From: an uncultured Collinsella sp.
GTDB lineage: Bacteria; Actinomycetota; Coriobacteriia; Coriobacteriales; Coriobacteriaceae
NCBI GenBank assembly: GCA_902490405.1
Contig: CABUDS010000061.1
Coordinates: 1-5,831 of the forward strand
Direction of reading: 5' to 3'
Length of the DNA stretch: 5,831 nt
Shown: positions 1 through 5,361 of the stretch, in pieces
Layout: the number at the start of each line of letters is the position of its first letter
How positions within the stretch are numbered: position 1 is the stretch's first letter
Made by a program: the position numbers and the translations under genes
The notes under the pieces: model-generated
What the model was told of the DNA's origin: nothing
Databases searched by the model: none
Seen by the model: only the letters and a program-made list of their open reading frames with translations

Positions 1-375
1 GCACCCCTTCGTGAGGAGCTTGGAGAGCACGTTCGCGTGTTTAAAGCCCTGGATGTCGATGCTCTGTACGTGTTCTCTGCCGAGGCCTTCGATAAGTGGG
101 TCGAAGGACTCTTCGCGGGTCGTGAGGGCCACGAGGGTTTTAACCCGCGCGACATCAACGACCAGAAGCTCATGAGGGCGATCAACAAGCGCACCACGTC
201 GATGGATGTGGACAGCGCGGGTCGTATCGGTCTTTCTGAGTCTCTCCGCAAGCAGGCGAACCTCGACCGCGAGGTCACGGTTGTGGGCAACTACGACCAC
301 CTTGAGGTTTGGGACCGCGCTACGGCCGATGAGGACGATGATGACGAGGCCCTGCTGGACCTCTTCTTCTCGTAA
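1..375 (+). CDS. mraZ: MraZ, transcriptional regulator of the dcw cluster (5' end missing)
   Basis: The frame is open from base 1 and ends at TAA 373-375, so about 124 residues are visible. The family is usually about 143-152 residues, so roughly the first 20 are outside the window. A GTG at 37 lies inside the conserved first domain and is not the start. The first SpoVT/AbrB-like half shows PLREELG near the left edge followed by an ALDVDALYVF strand. The second half shows the D-x-x-G-R signature as DSAGRIGL, then LREQ-type helix residues (SLRKQANL) and the closing strand VTVVGNYDHLEVWD. MraZ proteins form ring-shaped oligomers that bind repeats upstream of their own operon; those sites would lie left of this window. 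The C-terminus is unusual: after EVWD it ends in a strongly acidic stretch (DEDDDDE) and LLDLFFS. The position directly before rsmH is the standard dcw start, which supports the call. Confidence 0.93.
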   Translation, partial: APLREELGEHVRVFKALDVDALYVFSAEAFDKWVEGLFAGREGHEGFNPRDINDQKLMRAINKRTTSMDVDSAGRIGLSESLRKQANLDREVTVVGNYDHLEVWDRATADEDDDDEALLDLFFS

Positions 376-395
376 GGGCAAGGCACGAGTAACGG

Positions 396-1361
396 ATGGA
401 GCGTGGGATCTTGACACAAGAATATCGGCATGAACCTGTCATGCTCGGCGAAGTGCTTGAGTCGCTGCAGCTAAAGAGCGGCTCCGTCGTCTGCGACTGC
501 ACCCTTGGCGGTGCCGGCCATTCGGTAAAGATGGCCGCGCAGGTGGGGGAGACCGGCCTTTTGCTCGGCGTCGATCAGGATGACATGGCCCTCGAGGCTG
601 CTGGCGCCCGTCTGGACCGCGAGGTTCCCGGCGTACCGCACCAGCTGCTGAAGGGCAACTTCGGCGACTTGGACGAGCTGCTTTGCTCGGCCGAGGTGCC
701 CGGGGTCGATGGCTTCCTGTTCGACTTGGGCGTTTCGTCGCCGCAACTCGATATCCCTGGCAGGGGCTTTTCGTACAACGAGGACGCCCCATTGGACATG
801 CGGATGGATCCGGGTAACAACACCTTAAACGCAGCTGAGGTCATCAACACCTATAACGAACACGACCTCGCCCGGATTCTACGCGTCTACGGCGAAGAGA
901 AGTTCGCCTCGCAGATCGCACGTGAGATCGTGCGCCGCCGCGAGCATGAACCGATCGAAACCACCGGTCAGTTTGTCGAGATCATCAAGGCTGGTATCCC
1001 CGCTGCCGCCCGTCGGCATGGCGGACACCCAGCCAAGAAAAGTTTCCAGGCCATTCGCATCGAGGTCAATCACGAACTCGATGTGCTCGAGCGAGGGCTT
1101 GACGCTGCCACAAGGTGGCTCAACCCGGGCGGACGCATCTGCGTCATCTCGTATCACTCGCTCGAGGACCGTATCGTAAAGAACCACTTTAAGGAGATGA
1201 GCCAGGGGTGCACGTGTCCGCCGGAGATTCCGGTGTGCGTGTGCGGCAACGTGCCGATACTCAAGGTCATCACCCGCAAACCCCTGGTTGCCCAACCCGA
1301 TGAGGTTGCGCGCAACCCTCGGGCGAGATCAGCCAAGATCCGCGTGGCGCAGCGTCTGTAG
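396..1361 (+). CDS. rsmH: 16S rRNA (cytosine(1402)-N(4))-methyltransferase RsmH (MraW)
   Basis: This is an S-adenosylmethionine-dependent enzyme that methylates N4 of C1402 in the ribosomal P site. From ATG 396 it is 321 residues, normal for the family. Motifs in order are HEPVML (12-17), the SAM-binding DCTLGGAGHS (34-43), GVDQDD (58-63), FDLGVSSPQLD (109-119), RGFSYN and PLDMRMD (123-138), HPAKKSFQAIRIEVN (211-225), ISYHSLEDRIVK (251-262) and the C-terminal NPRARSAKIRVA (307-318). A paired CxC-x6-CxC cluster (Cys272, 274, 281, 283) lies before the C-terminal strand and could hold a metal. The start is uncertain. ATG 396 has only weak Shine-Dalgarno matches (AAGG 12 nt away, GAG 6 nt away). 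An in-frame TTG at 411 has GGAG 9 nt upstream and would give 316 residues starting MTQEYRHEPVML. The gene sits 20 nt after mraZ, presumably in the same transcript. Confidence 0.97.
   Translation: MERGILTQEYRHEPVMLGEVLESLQLKSGSVVCDCTLGGAGHSVKMAAQVGETGLLLGVDQDDMALEAAGARLDREVPGVPHQLLKGNFGDLDELLCSAEVPGVDGFLFDLGVSSPQLDIPGRGFSYNEDAPLDMRMDPGNNTLNAAEVINTYNEHDLARILRVYGEEKFASQIAREIVRRREHEPIETTGQFVEIIKAGIPAAARRHGGHPAKKSFQAIRIEVNHELDVLERGLDAATRWLNPGGRICVISYHSLEDRIVKNHFKEMSQGCTCPPEIPVCVCGNVPILKVITRKPLVAQPDEVARNPRARSAKIRVAQRL
398..401 (+). promoter_or_regulatory. Candidate ribosome binding site for an alternative TTG start of rsmH
   Basis: GGAG at 398-401 lies 9 nt before the in-frame TTG at 411. This is better placed than anything before ATG 396. 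If used, the five residues encoded at 396-410 are leader and not protein. RsmH homologues usually begin only a few residues before the conserved H-x-P-V-(M/L)-L motif, which fits either start. Confidence 0.35.
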
Positions 1362-1382
1362 ACGCGACCGCGCGATATTGGA

Positions 1383-1442
1383 CCTCCCGCTCGTACCACA
1401 AACGAAGCTTAAACACACTACCAACGTACTCGGGATGGGAGG
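1383..1442 (+). promoter_or_regulatory. Possible long-range stem masking the RBS of the FtsL-like gene
   Basis: The 90-nt rsmH/ftsL gap contains CCTCCC at 1383-1388. This is the exact reverse complement of the Shine-Dalgarno GGGAGG at 1437-1442, and a G-T pair (1389/1436) can extend it. An alternative pairing is TCCCG (1385-1389) with CGGGA (1431-1435). In RNA the six-base stem would close a loop of about 48 nt and hide the ribosome binding site. The complementarity is visible in the sequence; any regulatory role is inference. A six-base match to a Shine-Dalgarno can easily arise by chance. I saw no convincing promoter or terminator in this gap. Confidence 0.25.
1437..1442 (+). promoter_or_regulatory. 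Strong ribosome binding site of the FtsL-like gene
   Basis: GGGAGG ends 9 nt before ATG 1452. It is among the best Shine-Dalgarno matches in the window and fixes the start of the FtsL-like gene. The downstream in-frame ATGs (codons 14 and 17) have no comparable site. Confidence 0.75.
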
Positions 1443-1451
1443 CGGCATATC

Positions 1452-1922
1452 ATGGGCTACAACACCTCAAACGCAGCACTCGCCTATGATATGAACGCCA
1501 TGCCCGCCTATCGTGAGGCACCGCAGGCTCCCGCTGCTCCCCGCGAGCAGCGCACGCCGCGCTTTGATGTCTACACGGGCGCGGGCCGTCAGGCAAACCA
1601 GGCGGTAAGCCCGGTTTTCATGAGCGTTCTTAAAACGTTTTGCATCATTGCGGCCATCTTCATGACGATCGGTGTCGCTCGTGTGGCGCTCGCCGGCGTT
1701 ACGGCTCAGGTGCTCAACAGCAACGCCGCGCTTACCAACACGCTCGAGAAGGCGACCGATGAGAGCTCCGACCTGGAGGTCATGCATTCGGTCTATGGTG
1801 CCGACACGCGCATTCGCGACCTTGCGGGCGCTTACGGCATGGTGGAGCCCAGCGAGAGCGTTACACTTGATTTTTCGCAGGATGCAGCCGCGGGCGCTAG
1901 CTCGACCGCGACCGCTCAGTAA
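1452..1922 (+). CDS. ftsL: FtsL/FtsB-like divisome membrane protein
   Basis: This 156-residue protein has the FtsL/DivIC plan. A cytoplasmic N-terminus of about 55-60 residues, rich in Pro and Ala around 22-33, is followed by one membrane segment (about 62-82, KTFCIIAAIFMTIGVARVAL). A short extracytoplasmic helical stretch (about 84-125) with coiled-coil-like composition comes next, then the typical ending IRDLAGAYGMVEPSESVTL (121-139), which resembles the R-x-x-A-x-x-x-G-M-V-x-P motif that closes the FtsL/FtsB/DivIC fold. The last 15 or so residues are an Ala/Ser/Thr tail. Family members are fast-evolving and mostly recognised by layout and by position between rsmH and ftsI, which holds here. 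They form a complex with FtsB/DivIC and FtsQ/DivIB that activates FtsW-FtsI. The N-terminal extension is longer than in E. coli FtsL (about 120 residues in total). Assignment to FtsL rather than FtsB/DivIC rests on position. Confidence 0.75.
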   Translation: MGYNTSNAALAYDMNAMPAYREAPQAPAAPREQRTPRFDVYTGAGRQANQAVSPVFMSVLKTFCIIAAIFMTIGVARVALAGVTAQVLNSNAALTNTLEKATDESSDLEVMHSVYGADTRIRDLAGAYGMVEPSESVTLDFSQDAAAGASSTATAQ

Positions 1923-1939
1923 CAAGACGGTAGCTGAGT

Positions 1940-3805
1940 ATGACAAATGACTATCGCCGCGGCTCCGATCGGGGTCGCGGTTCTGGACGTCCCTCATCGC
2001 GGGGACGTTCTGGTTATCAAGGAACGGGTCGGCCATCTTACAACGCGAGGCCGTCCTATGGCAACGACCCTGCGTCGCGTCTCCGTGGCTCGAGTGGCCC
2101 TCAAATGCATAACACCAGATCGCGCAAGGGCTCGTCGACCGAATGGCTCACGGGCACGCCGCTGCCCCGTCGCAAAGCCGTCATGGGCTTCATCGGGTTT
2201 GGCTTGGGCTTGGGCGTCTTTCGCCTTGCCGACTATCAAATTGTCGAAGCCGATAAACTGCGCGAGCGTGCCGATGCGCGTCGCCTGCTTGCGCAGACCC
2301 TCTATGCCAAACGTGGCACCATCTACGACCGCAACGGTAACGTGCTGGCGTCGTCGGTCGAATGTCGCAATATCGCCGTGAACCCGCAGCTTGTCGAGGA
2401 TGTTGACAAGACGGTGTCGGCGCTGGTCAAGGCAACTGGAATCGATAAAAAGACCTGCCGTAAGCTCGTTGAGTCCGATGGAACCTGGGTGTATATCAAG
2501 CGCCAGGTGGACGAAGACGATGCTGCGGCGCTGGAGAAGAAGAACCTGCCCGGCGTGCTTTTTGAGCAGGCCATGAAGCGCGTATATCCATACGGCAATC
2601 TGGCATCGCAGGTGCTGGGTGTAGTGAATGTAGACAACGACGGCTTGACGGGTCTCGAAAAGCAATACAACAAACTTCTGACCGGCACGAACGGTTCTCT
2701 CGTGCGCGAGCGCGCGAGGGACGGCAGCTATATCGCGGGCGGTGCCTATAAAAAGGTGGCTGCGGTCGACGGCGTTGATATCGTGACGACGCTCGATGTC
2801 AATATTCAGCGTGCGGCTGAGGACGCTCTGGCAGAGGCTGTCGAGAAGACAAAGGCCAAGAACGGCTCGGCTTTGGTCACCGACCCCACGACCGGCGAAA
2901 TTCTCGCCGCCTGCTCGTATCCGACCTACGACCAGACCGATTTGGAAAACGCCAAGACCGAAGATATGAACCTGCGCCTGGTTACCGACGCCTACGAGCC
3001 CGGCTCGGTCTTTAAGACACTCGTGGCGGGCGCCGGCTTCGACTTGGGCGTCGTGCGATCGAGTACGTCGTTTGAGGTGCCGGCGAGCATCAAGGTGGGC
3101 GACGATACCGTCACCGATGCCGACAAGCGCGACTATGCCATGACCATGGATGTGCGCGAGATGATGCGCCGTTCGTCCAACGTGGGCTTTGTCCTGGTGG
3201 GGCGCAAGATCGGTGCCGACGACTTTGCCGCCTATGTGGACAAGTGGGGCATCGGTCACAGCTCGGGTGTCGATTTTCCGGGCGAGAGCCTGGGCATCGT
3301 CAAGGAGCGTGACCAGTATGACGGCGCCACGCTGGGCTCGATGAGCTTTGGACAGGCGCTGTCTGTCTCGCCGATTGAGGTCGCACGTGCCGTGGGCGGC
3401 ATCGCCAACGGCGGCGTGATGATGACCCCGCACTTCTATAAGTCCAGCAAAGGCGACGAGAAGGACTGGGGCGAAGGCGAGCGTGCGATTTCGGAGGACG
3501 CCGCATCCCAGGTGACATCGTGCATGCAGACGGTCGTGTCCGAGGGAACGGGCGTTGGCGGCGCGGTTGACGGCTATGACGTGGCGGGCAAGACCGGCAC
3601 GGCCGAACGTGCCGACGAGAACGGCGGCTACCTTAAGGAGAACTACATGTCGTCCTTTATGGGCTTTGCGCCGGCACAATCGCCCAAGGTGCTGTGCTAT
3701 ATCACGCTCGACGGAACGCCGAGCGGCTCAGATGCCGCTGCGGTGCCGTTCCAGTCCATTATGGCCAACGCGCTCGACGTGTTGGGTATCCCGCATACGA
3801 GGTAG
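1940..3805 (+). CDS. ftsI: Class B penicillin-binding protein, septal peptidoglycan transpeptidase FtsI (PBP2/PBP3 type)
   Basis: This D,D-transpeptidase of 621 residues cross-links septal peptidoglycan outside the membrane, working with FtsW. In order it has: a cytoplasmic Arg/Gly/Ser-rich tail (1-78); one membrane segment (about 80-96) acting as uncleaved anchor; the class B pedestal domain, starting RGTIYDRNGNVLA (125-137) and including GLTGLEKQYN (235-244); and the transpeptidase domain from TTLDVNIQ (283-290). The domain has all three active-site motifs: SVFK (nucleophile Ser356, Lys359), SSN (412-414) and KTGT (551-554). It ends about 65 residues after KTGT with no PASTA domains. ATG 1940 has only a weak upstream match (GACGG, 9 nt). 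The next in-frame ATG (2105, residue 56) would still leave the membrane anchor intact, so the true length of the tail is not certain. It follows the FtsL-like gene by 17 nt, as expected for an operon. ftsI is the usual cluster name; spoVD-type paralogues share the fold. Confidence 0.93.
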   Translation: MTNDYRRGSDRGRGSGRPSSRGRSGYQGTGRPSYNARPSYGNDPASRLRGSSGPQMHNTRSRKGSSTEWLTGTPLPRRKAVMGFIGFGLGLGVFRLADYQIVEADKLRERADARRLLAQTLYAKRGTIYDRNGNVLASSVECRNIAVNPQLVEDVDKTVSALVKATGIDKKTCRKLVESDGTWVYIKRQVDEDDAAALEKKNLPGVLFEQAMKRVYPYGNLASQVLGVVNVDNDGLTGLEKQYNKLLTGTNGSLVRERARDGSYIAGGAYKKVAAVDGVDIVTTLDVNIQRAAEDALAEAVEKTKAKNGSALVTDPTTGEILAACSYPTYDQTDLENAKTEDMNLRLVTDAYEPGSVFKTLVAGAGFDLGVVRSSTSFEVPASIKVGDDTVTDADKRDYAMTMDVREMMRRSSNVGFVLVGRKIGADDFAAYVDKWGIGHSSGVDFPGESLGIVKERDQYDGATLGSMSFGQALSVSPIEVARAVGGIANGGVMMTPHFYKSSKGDEKDWGEGERAISEDAASQVTSCMQTVVSEGTGVGGAVDGYDVAGKTGTAERADENGGYLKENYMSSFMGFAPAQSPKVLCYITLDGTPSGSDAAAVPFQSIMANALDVLGIPHTR

Positions 3806-3810
3806 GGGGT

Positions 3811-3816
3811 TACAAT
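3811..3816 (+). promoter_or_regulatory. Candidate -10 element (first TACAAT)
   Basis: TACAAT just after the ftsI stop matches a bacterial -10 hexamer in 5 of 6 bases. I find no acceptable -35 at 16-18 nt spacing; TTGGGT at 3782-3787 is too far upstream. Transcription from it would begin near 3823, right at the left arm of the inverted repeat that starts at 3824. This is suggestive but weak. Confidence 0.2.
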
Positions 3817-3823
3817 CTTTGGG

Positions 3824-3873
3824 GCGTGGTTTGTTGTCCCATATGAGGGGTGTTCACATGCCCTGCACCACGC
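3824..3873 (+). repeat. Inverted repeat with nested hairpin upstream of murF
   Basis: GCGTGGT (3824-3830) and ACCACGC (3867-3873) are perfect 7-bp inverted arms. Between them AGGGGTG (3846-3852) can pair with CATGCCCT (3857-3864) around a TTCA loop, with one bulged G at 3860 and one G-T pair. The result could be a two-level RNA or cruciform structure of about 50 nt. It lacks the T-run of an intrinsic terminator. It could be a leader structure, a protein-binding site or chance; no second copy is visible in the window. Confidence 0.4.
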
Positions 3874-3889
3874 ATGCGCGGCGCTGGGA

Positions 3890-3895
3890 TACAAT
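3890..3895 (+). promoter_or_regulatory. Candidate -10 element of a murF promoter (second TACAAT)
   Basis: TACAAT lies 38 nt before the murF ATG, which would give a 5' leader of about 30 nt containing the ribosome binding site. The spacing to the gene is right, but the -35 region is poor: positions 3866-3872 read CACCACG, and CTGCAC (3863-3868) is 21 nt away. If real, it would let murF and mraY be transcribed independently of ftsI. Confidence 0.3.
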
Positions 3896-3921
3896 ACGCC
3901 GATAGCATTATTTAGGTTTAC

Positions 3922-3928
3922 AGGGGAG
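3922..3928 (+). promoter_or_regulatory. Strong ribosome binding site of murF
   Basis: AGGGGAG ends 5 nt before ATG 3934. It is a clear Shine-Dalgarno sequence and supports this start, which also places the first beta-strand of the MurF N-terminal domain (EIAVNNLAAATGA) right at the N-terminus. Confidence 0.75.
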
Positions 3929-3933
3929 CTGCA

Positions 3934-5358
3934 ATGATAGAGATCGCCGTCAACAACCTCGCGGCCGCAACAGGGGCCCGAACCGTGACGGGAGAAGTCG
4001 ATCGGGTATGCCGCGGGTGCGTTATCGACTCGCGCCAGGTCGAGGAAGGGACGATTTTCGTCGCCTTTCCCGGTGAAAACGTCGACGGCAATGATTTTGC
4101 TTCCCGTGCCGTCCAGTCGGGTGCCGGCGCCGTCGTGATGACGCGTGAGCCCGAGGCCGAGCTGGTCTCGCTGGCGCAGGACAAGGGCTGTGCCATCTTG
4201 CTGACCGATGATCCCGAGGAGTTTCTGCTGCGTTTGGCGCACGCGTATCGCCTGGAGCTTGGCTGCCTGGTCGTTGGCATTACCGGCTCCATCGGCAAGA
4301 CGACGACCAAGGACGTTCTCGCCGCTGTGCTCGCCAAGCGCTATCGTGTCTGGGCCACCAAGGGCAATTTCAATAACCTGATCGGCATGCCGCTCACGGT
4401 GCTTTCCGCTCCGGCCGATACCGAGGTCCTGGTGCTCGAGATGGGCATGAACCATTTCCACGAGATTGAGCGCCTGTCCCAGTCCGCCAATCCCAACCTT
4501 GCCATCGTGAGCAAGATCGGCACCTCTCACATCGGCATTTTGGGCAGCCGCGAGAACATCGCCCGCGCTAAGGCCGAGATTGTCCAGGGTATGTGCGCCG
4601 CCGGCGACTTCTTGCCGCTGCTGGTTTTGGGCGGTGAGGACGACTTTACGCCGTTCATTCGCGATACGTTCGCCCAGCCTGCTGGTATCGATGTGATGCT
4701 GGCCGGCGTCTCGGACGATGATGAGGTCCGCGCCCGCGACGTTCGAGCTGATGACGAGGGCCGTCCGGTCTTTACGCTCGATTTTGGTCAGGGCGAGACA
4801 ATCGATACCATGCTTGCCATCCCCGGCGTGCAGTCCGTTCCGAATGCCGTTAAGGCCGCCGCGGTTGCCTATCGCCTGGGCGTGACGCCCGAGCAGATCG
4901 ATGCTGCCTTTAGGGGCCTCACGATCACTGGTCACCGCCAGGAGATCAAACGCGCCAAGAGCGGTGCCCGCGTCATTGACGATTCCTATAACGCCAGCGC
5001 CGAATCCATGGCAGCCGGTCTCGACCTGCTGTGCTCGCTTTCGTGCAGGGGGTCTCGCATGGCGATCCTGGGCGAGATGGGCGAGATGGGCGATGAGGCT
5101 CCTCGCATGCATGAACTCGTGGGCGCCTATGCCGCCGCCAAGAAGCTCGACATGCTGGCGTGCGTGGGTGGTGAGCTGGCCCAGCTTATGGCCGATGCCG
5201 CGCGCATGATGGGCATGGACGAGGACCGCATCCAGGTGTTCTCCGATTATCAGCAGGTGCTCGACCGCATGGGCGGCGCGCTTGAAAAACATGATGCTGT
5301 ACTGGTCAAGGGTTCCCGCTTTGTTGAGCTCGACCGCTTTGTGGAAGGTGTGTGCTAG
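3934..5358 (+). CDS. murF: UDP-N-acetylmuramoyl-tripeptide--D-alanyl-D-alanine ligase MurF
   Basis: This cytoplasmic ATP-dependent ligase adds D-Ala-D-Ala to UDP-MurNAc-tripeptide, making the pentapeptide precursor. At 474 residues it is normal for the family (about 450-480). Three Mur-ligase domains are seen. The N-terminal substrate domain has IDSRQVEEGTIFVAFPGENVDG (31-52, key Ser33, Arg34, Gly46). The central ATPase domain has the P-loop GITGSIGKTTTK (115-126, Lys122), GNFNNLIGMPLT (144-155), LEMGMNHFHEIE (168-179) and LGSRENIARAKAEI (203-216). The C-terminal domain, from about 333 (GHRQE), has DDSYNASAESM (349-359), LGEMGEMGDE (379-388) and VLVKGSR (456-462). The EMGMNH and LVKGSR motifs favour MurF over MurE. 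Oddity: the usual DDSYNANPxSM signature reads NASAESM here. A 9-bp near-perfect tandem repeat (5070-5096) encodes the GEMGEMGDE stretch. It sits 128 nt after ftsI with its own strong RBS and ends 3 nt before mraY. Confidence 0.96.
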   Translation: MIEIAVNNLAAATGARTVTGEVDRVCRGCVIDSRQVEEGTIFVAFPGENVDGNDFASRAVQSGAGAVVMTREPEAELVSLAQDKGCAILLTDDPEEFLLRLAHAYRLELGCLVVGITGSIGKTTTKDVLAAVLAKRYRVWATKGNFNNLIGMPLTVLSAPADTEVLVLEMGMNHFHEIERLSQSANPNLAIVSKIGTSHIGILGSRENIARAKAEIVQGMCAAGDFLPLLVLGGEDDFTPFIRDTFAQPAGIDVMLAGVSDDDEVRARDVRADDEGRPVFTLDFGQGETIDTMLAIPGVQSVPNAVKAAAVAYRLGVTPEQIDAAFRGLTITGHRQEIKRAKSGARVIDDSYNASAESMAAGLDLLCSLSCRGSRMAILGEMGEMGDEAPRMHELVGAYAAAKKLDMLACVGGELAQLMADAARMMGMDEDRIQVFSDYQQVLDRMGGALEKHDAVLVKGSRFVELDRFVEGVC

Positions 5359-5361
5359 CCC

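Larger units (their letters stand above)
3806..3933 (+). other. Non-coding gap between ftsI and murF, with possible promoter and stem-loop
   Basis: This is the largest break in the cluster. It holds two TACAAT hexamers, an inverted repeat with an inner hairpin, an 8-bp palindrome CGCATGCG (3871-3878), and the murF ribosome binding site. The only reading frame beginning inside it (ATG 3843, 20 codons, stop TAG 3903-3905) has no ribosome binding site and looks accidental. No T-run follows any stem, so I see no intrinsic terminator for ftsI. In many bacteria murE lies between ftsI and murF; no remnant of it is visible here. Confidence 0.7.

Noticed and set aside
37..375. A complete short gene starting at GTG 37
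   Set aside because: The frame is open to the window edge, and the residues before GTG 37 (PLREELG) match the conserved MraZ first domain, so the gene starts outside the window.
411..439. TTGACA at 411-416 as a -35 promoter element
   Set aside because: It is a perfect -35 consensus, but no -10-like hexamer lies 16-18 nt downstream (17-nt spacing gives ACCTGT). It also sits in the rsmH coding start.
1378..1410. TTGGAC at 1378-1383 as a -35 element for the FtsL-like gene
   Set aside because: At 17-18 nt spacing the downstream hexamer is AACGAA or ACGAAG, which is not a -10. The gene is more simply read from the upstream transcript.
1431..1442. GGGA direct repeats before the FtsL-like gene as MraZ-binding boxes
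   Set aside because: Spacing and core do not match the regularly spaced TGGGN-type boxes described for MraZ. The run is explained by the Shine-Dalgarno; real MraZ sites are expected upstream of mraZ, outside the window.
1994..3679. A 561-codon open frame on the minus strand opposite ftsI
   Set aside because: It is fully antisense to a gene with all class B PBP motifs. The translation is rich in His, Arg and Ala without recognisable motifs, as expected when GC-rich codon bias keeps a reverse frame free of stops.
3843..3905. 20-codon open frame in the ftsI-murF gap
   Set aside because: No ribosome binding site precedes it, the peptide has no recognisable feature, and it overlaps the inverted repeat and a candidate -10 element.
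5070..5096. Tandem 9-bp repeat (GGGCGAGAT twice, then a partial third) inside murF
   Set aside because: It encodes the conserved LGEMxExGxE motif of MurF, so the repetition follows from the protein motif and not from a repeat element.
3697..5292. A 531-codon open frame on the minus strand opposite murF
   Set aside because: Same reason as the frame opposite ftsI: it mirrors a clearly real MurF gene, and its composition looks like a shadow. Two adjacent long antisense frames drew attention, but they follow from the codon bias of the two sense genes.
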